Translations under genes and position numbers: made by a program | Source: Stieleria sedimenti | Lineage (GTDB): Bacteria; Planctomycetota; Planctomycetia; Pirellulales; Pirellulaceae | Direction: 5' to 3' | NCBI RefSeq assembly: GCF_025060895.1 | Contig: NZ_JANZKV010000075.1 | Location: 1 to 48,692, forward strand | Length of the DNA: 48,692 nucleotides | Part shown: in pieces, positions 1 through 8,264 of the stretch | Position numbering within the stretch: the stretch's first letter is position 1 | Layout of the letters: every line of letters starts with the position of its first letter | The notes under the pieces: model-generated | The model's input: the letters and a program-made list of their open reading frames with translations, nothing else | Databases searched by the model: none | What the model was told of the DNA's origin: nothing

Positions 1-11
1 CGTCCCCCAGG

Positions 12-1175
12 TCATTCAACTAAACTGTTACGGGGGGCGTCCAGCAGGTCTTCGATGCGGCGGGTGATCGTGTTTGGGTGATGTTCAGATTCGACGAGAT
101 GCAATGCTGCGCGACGTTGCGTGTCGGCTTGCTCGGGGTTGGCTGCGAATTGCAGGATCGCTTGGGCGAGTGATGCTGGATCGTTGGGGTCGGACCAGAA
201 GGCTGTGGGGGAGTCTTGCTGCAATTCAAGCGTTCCTCCGGCGCGTGTCGCGATCACAGGCGTGCCGAGCGCCATCGCTTCCAACACCACGTTCGGCATG
301 CCTTCGAATCGGGACGGCAACACCAACGCGTCAGCCGCGTTGATCTCCGCGGCCGCACTGGCGAGGCTGCCGACGAATTGAATCTGATCGGCTAAACCGA
401 GTGATCGGGAGCGTGCCTCCAATTCGCCACGCAACGGGCCGTCGCCGACCATCCGCACGGTCCAGGGGAAACGCGTCTCGGGCCACTGTGATTTCGCGAT
501 CGCCAACGCATCGATCAAATCGGCATGCCCCTTCTCTTCGGTCATGCGTCCGACACAAACCAGCACGGTTTGGTCGCTGGAGCGCGGCGGTGGTGTGCCG
601 GCGGATTGGCGAAGGTTTGCCACATCAACCGGATTCTTGACCACAACAACGCTATCGGTGGCCAGGCCGTAGTACGATTCCGCCGACTCGGCGGCTTGCC
701 GGCTGACGGCGACAACGACGTCGGAGTTGCGATAGGCCTCCGCCAGCCGCCGACGCTTGAGTGCGACGAAGCGTTTTTCGACCAGCGGTAGCGCCAGGTG
801 TGGCGGGCTGACAATCGTCGAAACTCTGCGAATGCCGACCGCCGCTTTGCCGGCGATCAATGTCATGTGAAACGTCCGGTCGTAAACCACGTCGATCTTG
901 TGATCGCGAATCACGCCGCGTAAAAATGCGGTCTGTCGACGAAGTTGTCGGCCGGGAAAATAGACGCCACCGGAATCCGGGCAGGTGTCAAACGAATGAA
1001 TCGGGACATCCGACGGAACGTGACCCAGGAATTCACCCGCAGCTTCGGTCAAGTAGAGATGCGGTTCGAATCGCGATCGGTCCAGCGATTGCGAAAGCAG
1101 CAACACCTGCCGTTCGCTGCCGCCGCCGCGCATCGAGCTGACCATCAACAAGACTCGTTTGCGCAGATTCGGCAT
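12..1175 (-). CDS. GT4-family glycosyltransferase
   Basis: A 387-residue GT-B fold glycosyltransferase, probably transferring a sugar from a nucleotide-sugar donor to a surface polysaccharide or lipid-linked acceptor at the inner face of the membrane. The N-terminal half opens with the glycine-rich acceptor-side loop SSMRGGGSERQ. The C-terminal half has the GT4 donor-site signatures VGRMTEEKG, VGDGPLR and FEGMPNVVLEAM, which contains the EX7E motif. The reading frame is open upstream to 1340, but that extension is translated from the short repeats at 1202-1285, so I start at the ATG at 1175 (protein begins MPNLRKRVLL). The stop is at 12-14, so the gene is complete. The acceptor is not predictable, and no other polysaccharide gene is visible on this side. 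Confidence 0.85.
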   Translation of the reverse strand: MPNLRKRVLLMVSSMRGGGSERQVLLLSQSLDRSRFEPHLYLTEAAGEFLGHVPSDVPIHSFDTCPDSGGVYFPGRQLRRQTAFLRGVIRDHKIDVVYDRTFHMTLIAGKAAVGIRRVSTIVSPPHLALPLVEKRFVALKRRRLAEAYRNSDVVVAVSRQAAESAESYYGLATDSVVVVKNPVDVANLRQSAGTPPPRSSDQTVLVCVGRMTEEKGHADLIDALAIAKSQWPETRFPWTVRMVGDGPLRGELEARSRSLGLADQIQFVGSLASAAAEINAADALVLPSRFEGMPNVVLEAMALGTPVIATRAGGTLELQQDSPTAFWSDPNDPASLAQAILQFAANPEQADTQRRAALHLVESEHHPNTITRRIEDLLDAPRNSLVE

Positions 1176-1201
1176 GCGGTTTCCATCTCTCGTTTGAAAA
1201 C

Positions 1202-1285
1202 GTGGCGTAAGCTTCCAGCTTGCGATTCGGGGGAGTTGGCAAGCTGGAAGCTTACCCCACTTGGCAAGCTGGAAGCTTACCCCAC
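1202..1285. repeat. Family A inverted-repeat element (one inverted plus two direct copies)
   Basis: Three copies of a ~22-25 bp unit with the core AAGCTGGAAGCTTAC. One is in inverted orientation (1202-1223) and two are perfect direct 25-bp copies in tandem (1236-1260 and 1261-1285). The inverted copy can pair with either direct copy. The element fills the spacer between two minus-strand genes. The same three-copy layout recurs at 20650-20736, and a related locus lies at 31766-31901. Confidence 0.9.
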
Positions 1286-1288
1286 TGT

Positions 1289-2440
1289 TTATCGTTTCAC
1301 GTCGATCCAGACCAGCCGGTGATCGCTGGCCTTGATCCACGTGCTCTGTGGGCCGGCGCCGGTCGGCCAGAACACCCCGCTGTCGATGACATTCAAATCT
1401 TTGCTGGGAAGAACGAAGTCGACTCGCATCAAACCGTTGCGTCCGAAATCAGCGGTCTTGCCCTGCTGGACGTCTCGGGTGCGGGGATGATTCAACAGTC
1501 GGAGGATCGCTTCGCGGCGGCCGCTGCCATCGATCGGGTCGGCGTTCAGATCGCCCATCACGACAAAACTTGCGTCGGCATCGAGCGGGCCTGCCCGGCC
1601 GGCGTCATCGATCAACCACGTGTTGGCAGAATCATCGTCGGACAGATAATGATTCCAAAACTCGATTTCATCATGGTTGCGAGCCCCGTTTCGGTCTTCG
1701 GGTCCGTCGAACACCGGCGGCGTCGGGTGGCTGGCGAGGACGTGGAGCACGCGATCACCGATTTGAATCGGCACATCGATGTGATTCTTGCTGCTCAGCC
1801 GCAGCTCGGACCACGTCGCGTCGTCGTAATAGGGCTGCCCGGTCGCGGGTTCCACCGGGCGAATCGCACCGGGCAGATCTTTCCAACGCAGTTTTTGAAA
1901 CGAGCGAATCGACGCGGTGTCGATCGGAAAACGGCTGTAGACGGTCATGGAGTATTGGCCGGGGTAGATGCCGTAACCCCAAGCGTCGTTGCCGGAACCC
2001 AATTGTCCATCGTTGTTCAAATCCAACGTCGAGTCGATTCCGGTGTTGCTGGGCGCACTATAGAAGAACGGGAACACGACGGGGGATAGTTTCCCCTCGC
2101 CATCGGCATTGTTTTGCGGGACCGCAAAATAGTTTTCCGCAAGCAGCCTGGCCGGTGCCGCATCGGGTTCGTGATCGAGTTCATTGATCAGCAGGACGTC
2201 TGGTCGTATGGTTTGGATGATGCTGGCGATCCGTTTCGCTTGCAGATCGTCGCGATCGGAAAGACGCTCTCGGATTTGTCCTTGGCGTTTGCCGTACAGA
2301 GAGGCGTTGAAGGTCGCGATGCGCAACGTTTCCGTCATCGGAGTCTCCGTGGACGACGTTTGGGCCGTCACTTCAGGCACCAGGAAGGTCGCGATCGAAA
2401 GCGCCAGGGTCATTCGAATCAACGTGGTCTTTCGATACAT
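1289..2440 (-). CDS. Secreted endonuclease/exonuclease/phosphatase-family protein
   Basis: A 383-residue protein of the DNase I-like EEP superfamily, metal-dependent phosphodiesterases acting on nucleic acids or phospho-lipids/inositols. Starting at the ATG at 2440, the N-terminus is a Sec signal peptide (basic MYRKTTLIR, hydrophobic stretch, VTAQ cleavage region), so it is probably periplasmic or secreted. Active-site signatures appear in family order: RIATFNAS (Asn), LLINELD (metal-binding Glu), VVMGDLNADP (catalytic Asp/Asn pair) and the terminal SDHRLVW (Asp-His). The open frame runs back to 2512, but only the 2440 start gives a clean signal peptide. The substrate cannot be told from sequence. 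Confidence 0.85.
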   Translation of the reverse strand: MYRKTTLIRMTLALSIATFLVPEVTAQTSSTETPMTETLRIATFNASLYGKRQGQIRERLSDRDDLQAKRIASIIQTIRPDVLLINELDHEPDAAPARLLAENYFAVPQNNADGEGKLSPVVFPFFYSAPSNTGIDSTLDLNNDGQLGSGNDAWGYGIYPGQYSMTVYSRFPIDTASIRSFQKLRWKDLPGAIRPVEPATGQPYYDDATWSELRLSSKNHIDVPIQIGDRVLHVLASHPTPPVFDGPEDRNGARNHDEIEFWNHYLSDDDSANTWLIDDAGRAGPLDADASFVVMGDLNADPIDGSGRREAILRLLNHPRTRDVQQGKTADFGRNGLMRVDFVLPSKDLNVIDSGVFWPTGAGPQSTWIKASDHRLVWIDVKR

Positions 2441-2605
2441 TGTTTGTCGTTTGGACCTCAATCGTGTGCCGGTCGCGAAACCGTTGATGACGTTCGCGAT
2501 GCCGTTTCCCATGGATACAGACGGGCGGAACCACCCGTAGCCTACCCCGGACGCTGCTCGATGCTAAGAGAGCGGATCCAATTCTATCACGCTGAATCAG
2601 AACCG

Positions 2606-4420
2606 ATGATTGATCTTCATAATTGCCTCGCGATCGAAGTGCACCAACACCTGGGGGCTCGACCATTAGCCGATGGGTCAACGAGTTTTTCGGTTTGGGC
2701 GCCGCTGGCCGATCGCGTCAGCATCGACGTGGTCGATGGGCCGCAAGCGATCGAGATGACCAAGGATTCGGTCGGGTATCATCACGCGACGGTTGCCGGA
2801 GTCACTTCGGGATCGCTTTATTTTTATCGTGTCGACGGCGGGCCGCGACGGCCGGACCCCGCCTCACGATTTCAGCCCCAAGGGGTCCACGGACCGAGCG
2901 TGGTGGTTGATCCGAGCTTTGACTGGACCGACCAGGATTATCGCGCCCCGAGTCGCGACGAGCTGATCATTTATGAGCTACACGTCGGAACCTTCACCGA
3001 CGCGGGAACGTTTGTCGCGGCGATCGATCGAATTGCTGAACTCGTGGAATTGGGGATTACCGCGATCGAGTTGATGCCGGTCGCGGCGTCGGCCGGCCGC
3101 TGGAATTGGGGTTACGACGGCGTCGCGTTGTTTGCACCGATGAACGCCTTCGGGACTCCGAACGACTTTCGCCGCTTTGTCGACGCCGCACACGCGGCGG
3201 GGTTGGCCGTGTTTTTGGATGTGGTTTACAACCACCTGGGACCGGAAGGCAACTATTTGTCTGAATTTGGTCCTTACCTTTCGTCGAAACATCGGACCGT
3301 TTGGGGTGATGCGCCGAATTTCGATGATCCCGTTCACGGCGATGCGGTGCGACGCTTCTTTGCGGCCAACGCGGTGTACTGGTTGGACGAATTTCATCTC
3401 GACGGGTTGCGCGTCGATGCGATTCATTGCATGGCGGATGATCGTGAGCCACATGTGGCCGCCGAGATCAGTGACGAAGTGGCATTCTGGTCGCAGCAAA
3501 GCCGACGCAACGTGATGCTGATCGCTGAATCCAACGTCTATGATCCCGAGATGACGGTGCCGCGTGAAAGCGGCGGGATCGGTTTTGACGCAATGTGGTG
3601 CGACGATTTTTTGCACAGCACATTCTCAGTCCTCCGCCCCGGCGAACAGCTTTGCCATCGTCCGTACCTGCCCAAGACCGATTTGGACCACGCGTTGCGG
3701 CATGGATATGTTTACGAAGGCACCCTGCGCAACGAACGCCGACGATCGACGCCCTCCAGCCGTGTCGACACGCATGCCTTGGTGTATTCGATTCAGAACC
3801 ACGACTTCATCGGCAACCATCCCCTCGGTGTCCGCTTGCACCAGCTCACGTCCGTCGATGCCCAGCGAGCAGCCGCGGCGCTGATGATGCTGTCGCCGGC
3901 GATCCCGATGTTGTTCATGGGCGAAGAGTTTGCGTGCGAGCATCCGTTTCGGTTCTTCGTCGATTTTTCCGACCAAGGACTGCGCGACGCGGTCGTCGAG
4001 GGCCGCCGCCGCGAGTATCCGCAACACGATTGGGATGGCGGAGTCCTGCCGACCGATCCGGCCGCGTTCACCGCAGCCAAGATCGGACCCCGCGGTGACG
4101 GCGATGCGGTGACGTTGCAGTGGTATCGTCGGTTGATCGAATTGCGGAAACGGTGCCGTGCAACTGGCTTGCTCGTCGATGCCAACTTGACGGTCGAAAA
4201 CGACCTGGCAAAGAGTCTGTACCTGCTTCGCTACGCCGACGGCAGCGAGACACTGACGATCGCCGTTCGGCTCTCACCGCTGACCGAGCCGGATGATTCG
4301 ATCGACGTTGATTTCGATGGCGAGTTGATTCTGGATTCGCGTGAGGAATCGGGGAGCGGCGGTTTGCGTTGCAACCATGCCAGGGTTTATTGGGGAGAGC
4401 GGTTAGCGGTTAGCGGATAG
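2606..4420 (+). CDS. treZ: Malto-oligosyltrehalose trehalohydrolase (TreZ)
   Basis: A 604-residue GH13 enzyme that releases trehalose from maltooligosyl-trehalose, the second step of the TreY/TreZ route from glycogen. The N-terminal ~100 residues form the beta-sandwich (FSVWAPLADRVSI). The barrel starts at IYELHVGTFT and has WNWGYDGVALFAP and DVVYNHLGPEGNYL, both typical of TreZ. Likely catalytic residues are Asp271 in GLRVDAIH, Glu308 in LIAESN and Asp400 in QNHDFIGN. MLFMGEEF is also TreZ-like. The frame is open upstream to 2114, but that part runs antisense to the preceding gene; the ATG at 2606 gives the family's usual length. No treY, treS or glycogen gene lies nearby. The final residues are encoded by a TTAGCGG-type direct repeat (4401-4423) that continues past the stop. 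Confidence 0.93.
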   Translation: MIDLHNCLAIEVHQHLGARPLADGSTSFSVWAPLADRVSIDVVDGPQAIEMTKDSVGYHHATVAGVTSGSLYFYRVDGGPRRPDPASRFQPQGVHGPSVVVDPSFDWTDQDYRAPSRDELIIYELHVGTFTDAGTFVAAIDRIAELVELGITAIELMPVAASAGRWNWGYDGVALFAPMNAFGTPNDFRRFVDAAHAAGLAVFLDVVYNHLGPEGNYLSEFGPYLSSKHRTVWGDAPNFDDPVHGDAVRRFFAANAVYWLDEFHLDGLRVDAIHCMADDREPHVAAEISDEVAFWSQQSRRNVMLIAESNVYDPEMTVPRESGGIGFDAMWCDDFLHSTFSVLRPGEQLCHRPYLPKTDLDHALRHGYVYEGTLRNERRRSTPSSRVDTHALVYSIQNHDFIGNHPLGVRLHQLTSVDAQRAAAALMMLSPAIPMLFMGEEFACEHPFRFFVDFSDQGLRDAVVEGRRREYPQHDWDGGVLPTDPAAFTAAKIGPRGDGDAVTLQWYRRLIELRKRCRATGLLVDANLTVENDLAKSLYLLRYADGSETLTIAVRLSPLTEPDDSIDVDFDGELILDSREESGSGGLRCNHARVYWGERLAVSG

Positions 4421-4424
4421 CGGC

Positions 4425-4438
4425 ACGGCGCGAGCCGT
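4425..4438. terminator. Small GNRA-loop hairpin between convergent genes
   Basis: A 5-bp perfect stem (ACGGC/GCCGT) closed by a GCGA tetraloop, in the 19-nt gap between the convergent stops of treZ and the minus-strand propeller gene. There is no T tract, so rho-independent termination is not assured. Confidence 0.35.
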
Positions 4439-4439
4439 C

Positions 4440-7400
4440 TCAGCGAAAATCCACGCGGACGCGTGTCAGCGGATCGGGCATCAGGTGGTAGCGTCTCGGT
4501 CGGCCGGCGGCGAGCGACTGGGCTTCGACGAACCAGGTGTCTCCCTCTCGCAGCGACACCGCCAGACTGCTTTGTTCGATCGCGATCTCCGCGGTCAGGA
4601 CGCCGTCGTCGGACGCATGGGTTGCGACGTACCAAGTGGGGTTCCAGCGGTCCGAGCCGTCCAAGTCGTCGTGCGTCCGTCCCCGACGGGTGAAGCTGAG
4701 GTTCATCGCGGTCAGCAGATCGCGGTCGATGTCGAAGCCCAACGTGACGCGATCCGATTGCGTCAGGTCTGCATCGCGGCGTCCGACCGGCTGGGAATCA
4801 TCCGTCGAGACGAAATGTTCGGCGGGGCCCTGTACCGCGACATACAGATACTGTTCATCCCAAGCGAATCGAAGCGTCAGCGGTCTCCGGCCTCGTGTTT
4901 GCGCGGATTGGGCGCCCCGAGCGTTCCAGAACGATTCGTGGAGCTGTCCGTCCAATCGCGGAGGTTCAACGGTTCTTGCGGCGATCGCGGTTTGGCGTGA
5001 AGTCGGCTGAAGCAAACTGGACCAGGGTGATTGGTGATCGGCGATGCGACGCACGTCGGCGGAGAAATCGTGCTCCGCCACCGGGGCTTCGGTGGGGGCT
5101 TCATCGGCCTGCTCGGATGTGGCTTGCTCGGTTTTTCCCCGTTCGCTCGCGGCTTGATCGCTTGCGTTCCGCGGGTGCCGAGCCAACGCGTCTTCGACGA
5201 TCAAGCGAACCGGATGCATTTGCCAGGCCAGGTCGATCTGGTGGTCAGCCGTGTGTTCGGACGCGTGACGAAAGGGGGTGAGCAGGCTATTGGGGCGATG
5301 CAGGCTGTTGAATCGGTGATTGCCGAGCGGCAGTGCCGCGGAAGCTTGGATCACGGCCGGTGGCGTATTCGGGGTCGCGCTGCGGTTGGATTGGAATGGC
5401 GAAACGATTGCCGCATGACCGCCGCCGGTCGGCAACAGTTCCTGGGCAGCGTCGGGTAACGATTGGACGTCGCTGAAGGGCGTCGCGGCAGGTCCGCCCG
5501 ACGCAGTCGATTCGCCCGCTGAACGCAGGCGGTTGATCAGTGCCCGATGCCGGTCCCATTCCTGGCTCTGCTGCCGCGCGCGGGCGTGGAGTCCCAAGAG
5601 CTGGGCGGCGGAGGAATCGTTGAATCGGCGTGAGATCTCGACCCACACCGCGATCGGGTTCGGCTCACCGATCGACCCTCGGGCGATCGACCACGCCGAC
5701 CGAAATTGATCTTCGCGGCTGGTTTGATCCAGCAGTCGGCTCAGCGATTCGGCGAACTCGTCGGGCGTCACTTGTCGTGACGCGCCCGTTTGCGTCATCA
5801 GCAACTCGGTGATGGCCGCCTGCTGTTTCAGTCTTCCCTGGATGATATTCAATCGTCGACGACTGGCCTTGGTCTGACGCGGCGGCAAACGATGCCCACG
5901 GTTCAGACGAACGCCCAGCCCTAGGCTGTCGCCGCGTGCGAGTTGGGAACCTCCGCTGTAACGGGTGTTGATGGCGATCCAGGGATTCTCAACCGCTTCT
6001 GCGCCGGTGGCGACTTCGAAATCCGACACCAACATCAAGCCATCAGCGGCGAAGTCACCCACCAGCACGCCGCTGTCGGGAAGCATCGCGCTGTCGTGCA
6101 GGAGTGTCTCGCCGCGTCCGTGCAATGCGAACTCGACCACCTTTTCGGTGCCCCCGGCGACGGCGTGTTGCAGCAGCGCCGTTTTGGTTTCCACAGGCAG
6201 TGCGTCGCTGAGGGCAAGGATCGGTGGCTGGTGGACGTCGATCCAACGTCGCAGTGTCGCCAGCGAATCGTTCTCGTCAGCGGCCGGAAACGAGTCCACT
6301 GCCGCGACACCGAGTCTCATCGCGGCTTGGTCCAGGGCATGGGACGTCGGTGGGTCGAGCGTCCCGACGATCAGATTGCAACGCAATCGTTTCTCCAACG
6401 TTTCGCGTCCGATCAACGTCCACGGGATCTGGTCTTCGTTGGCGGCGATCACCAACATCGCACAGGATCCGGGCGGACCCTGCGGGGCGTCGGCCGACCG
6501 CACGGCCGACCAGGTTTGTCCGCCGTCGATGGATCGGAAAATGTTTCCGTGGTCGCCGGCACACAAGATGGTTTGATCATCCAGTCGACACGAGGCGCGG
6601 ATGATCGATCGCGTGTTGACTCGATCAGACAAACTCGCGGACTGTTCCGCGGTCGCGGTCGGTCGGATCGACGATCGTGACAGTGCGTTGCGTGGCAGTG
6701 AGTTGGTCGATGGAGTCGATTGCGGGTCGAGCATGGATTGCCAGCTTCGTCCGCCGTCGCGCGACTGAAACGAGGTGGCGCCGGTGATCGGATCCGGAGC
6801 GCCGACGGCGGTGATGGAAGAACGCCGGTCGCCGGGGTGGTTGCCCGCGGTGCGATCGATCGCGTGCAGCAACGGCAGCTCGGAATCACCCGATCGACGC
6901 CACGAAGCTCCGGCATCGTGGCTGACCAAAATGACGCCGCGGCTGATCCGCGTGACGACGTCGACGCCGCCGCCGAGGGCGACGACGCGCCGGTCATCGA
7001 CCCACAGGACGTCATTGAGTCGGCACTGCACCCCGCTTTCCACATCCTTCCACGATCGTCCGCCATCGGCGGTGACAACGATGCTGCCGTGGTCGCCGAC
7101 CGCAACGCCGCGATCCTGGCCCCAAAACTGCAACGCTCGAATCGTCGCGGACGCTCTCAAGGTCTCGCTATCGCAGTAGGGCGGAGACGTCAGCGCGTCC
7201 GGGGCGGTGCCTGTGGAACCGGCACCCGATGTGATCGGGAGGGCTTGAATGGGCGGCAGCGATCGCAGGGTGTCGGGACCGTTGGGAGCTGGCTGGGCAT
7301 GAGCTGCCGGTGTGCCGACCAGTCCGAAGGTCAGCATCGCGATCAGACCTGCCCACGCGGGGAGAGACCTTCCCGCGCCGCGCTCACCCCTCCCGCTCAG

Positions 7401-7730
7401 CGGTCGTGCGGTTTTAAGTCGTTGAAAATAAAGGAGTTTAGTCACTCTCCCCCTGGGAGAGTCGAGCGCAGCGAGGAGAGGGTTTGCCTCGATGCGCCGG
7501 CGGCGCTGGAAATCACTGAAGTGGAAATGACGATTCACCGTTCGACCTCCCCTCGCTTCGCTCGACCCTCCTGCCAGGAGGGTGACTTCGGAACCGCGCG
7601 ACCTCCACACGGGAGGGTGATTGCTTAACTCGGTGTGTCTGGGGGCTGTCGTGCGCGTCTCCACCGTTTGGCGAGGAAAGCGACCTCCATGATTGTGGTC
7701 TGTCTGGTGCATCAATGTTCCGCCGTTCAT
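4440..7730 (-). CDS. Large secreted YCF48/BNR-propeller protein with CBM9/DOMON-like C-terminus
   Basis: A protein of about 1,000-1,100 residues. After a hydrophobic segment ending PAAHAQ, the next ~250 residues hold at least four BNR/YCF48-type blades with the Asp-box-like pattern (VVTADGGRSWKDV, LVSHDAGASWRRS, FQSRDGGRSWQSM, FRSIDGGQTWSAV), suggesting a beta-propeller. A long middle region has no recognisable domain. The last ~180 residues start PPRLDGQLHESFWNARGA and continue RFAWDEQYLYVAVQG and NLSFTRRGRTHDD, resembling CBM9/DOMON-like domains of secreted planctomycete proteins. Start choice is uncertain. ATG at 7730 overlaps the crcB stop (ATGA), but the first ~115 codons run through dispersed repeats (7445-7620). 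GTG at 7445 would give a compact signal peptide. Function unknown, probably extracytoplasmic. Confidence 0.75.
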   Translation of the reverse strand: MNGGTLMHQTDHNHGGRFPRQTVETRTTAPRHTELSNHPPVWRSRGSEVTLLAGGSSEARGGRTVNRHFHFSDFQRRRRIEANPLLAALDSPRGRVTKLLYFQRLKTARPLSGRGERGAGRSLPAWAGLIAMLTFGLVGTPAAHAQPAPNGPDTLRSLPPIQALPITSGAGSTGTAPDALTSPPYCDSETLRASATIRALQFWGQDRGVAVGDHGSIVVTADGGRSWKDVESGVQCRLNDVLWVDDRRVVALGGGVDVVTRISRGVILVSHDAGASWRRSGDSELPLLHAIDRTAGNHPGDRRSSITAVGAPDPITGATSFQSRDGGRSWQSMLDPQSTPSTNSLPRNALSRSSIRPTATAEQSASLSDRVNTRSIIRASCRLDDQTILCAGDHGNIFRSIDGGQTWSAVRSADAPQGPPGSCAMLVIAANEDQIPWTLIGRETLEKRLRCNLIVGTLDPPTSHALDQAAMRLGVAAVDSFPAADENDSLATLRRWIDVHQPPILALSDALPVETKTALLQHAVAGGTEKVVEFALHGRGETLLHDSAMLPDSGVLVGDFAADGLMLVSDFEVATGAEAVENPWIAINTRYSGGSQLARGDSLGLGVRLNRGHRLPPRQTKASRRRLNIIQGRLKQQAAITELLMTQTGASRQVTPDEFAESLSRLLDQTSREDQFRSAWSIARGSIGEPNPIAVWVEISRRFNDSSAAQLLGLHARARQQSQEWDRHRALINRLRSAGESTASGGPAATPFSDVQSLPDAAQELLPTGGGHAAIVSPFQSNRSATPNTPPAVIQASAALPLGNHRFNSLHRPNSLLTPFRHASEHTADHQIDLAWQMHPVRLIVEDALARHPRNASDQAASERGKTEQATSEQADEAPTEAPVAEHDFSADVRRIADHQSPWSSLLQPTSRQTAIAARTVEPPRLDGQLHESFWNARGAQSAQTRGRRPLTLRFAWDEQYLYVAVQGPAEHFVSTDDSQPVGRRDADLTQSDRVTLGFDIDRDLLTAMNLSFTRRGRTHDDLDGSDRWNPTWYVATHASDDGVLTAEIAIEQSSLAVSLREGDTWFVEAQSLAAGRPRRYHLMPDPLTRVRVDFR
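7445..7620. repeat. Family E repeats (CTCTCC hairpin plus CGAGCGCAGCGAGG tail), two copies
   Basis: Copy one: a 7-bp perfect stem CTCTCCC/GGGAGAG with a 3-nt loop at 7445-7461, followed by TCGAGCGCAGCGAGGAGAGG. Copy two, opposite orientation: CCCTCGCTTCGCTCG running into an 8-bp stem ACCCTCCT/AGGAGGGT with loop GCC at 7565-7583; a further partial GGGAGGGTGA ends at 7620. A related copy is at 48588-48620. These lie inside the open frame upstream of the propeller protein's signal peptide, which argues that the true start is downstream or that repeats were captured into the coding sequence. Confidence 0.75.
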
Positions 7731-8122
7731 GTTTGAATCCACCACCTGACCAGGTTGCCCGCGAGAATCAAAGCCAAATAGCCGAGGATCAGGTTGGCCA
7801 GAACATAGATTCCCGATGCCCCCCAGCGGCCCTCACCAGCGAGCATCGACGACTCGGCCGTGAACGTGGAAAACGTGGTCAACGAGCCCAGGAATCCGAC
7901 CCGGAGGGCAAGCATTAATCGCTCAATGGACTCCGATTGTGTCGGGTCAAGGGAAGACAGAGCCCCCAAAAGGCCGCATCCGACGAGATTGGCGATCGTG
8001 GTTCCCAGCATCGTCGACCCGCCCGGCAGCGCCGCCGCGGTGAGCGTCACGCCGTATCGGCAGAGCGATCCGATCGCTCCGCCCAAGGCGATTGCTGCCA
8101 AATTGAACCAACTAGTCATCAT
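7727..8122 (-). CDS. crcB: Fluoride ion channel CrcB/Fluc
   Basis: A 131-residue, four-helix inner-membrane protein that exports fluoride as a dual-topology dimer. Family signatures are present in order: GGAIGSLCRYGV at the N-terminus, GTTIANLVGCGLLG (the conserved Asn and glycine-rich helix) and GFLGSLTTFSTF, the phenylalanine-lined pore and Na+-site region. Length is normal for the family. Two adjacent in-frame ATGs (8122 and 8119) are possible starts. I looked upstream for a fluoride riboswitch and saw none. The stop overlaps the ATG at 7730 of the downstream propeller ORF; transcriptional linkage to it is possible but functionally unexplained. Confidence 0.92.
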   Translation of the reverse strand: MMTSWFNLAAIALGGAIGSLCRYGVTLTAAALPGGSTMLGTTIANLVGCGLLGALSSLDPTQSESIERLMLALRVGFLGSLTTFSTFTAESSMLAGEGRWGASGIYVLANLILGYLALILAGNLVRWWIQT

Positions 8123-8264
8123 TGCCGGGTGTTTTTCGCATTGCCTAAGCTTCGGCCCCCACTTACGTTAGCGGCTAGGTTCGGAAGTTCTCCCTGCCAC
8201 GTAAATGTCAGTTTTTCTACTTTCGACGTCTCCATTTCCATTTCGTCCTAGCAATTTCCCACTC

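Noticed and set aside
1176-1340. N-terminal extension of the glycosyltransferase
   Set aside because: Translation of family A repeat units (FQLAKWGKLPACQLP pattern), not protein-like; the ATG at 1175 fits the GT4 start.
8123-8264. Fluoride riboswitch upstream of crcB
   Set aside because: I did not find the conserved GGNGATGG/pseudoknot pattern on the minus strand.
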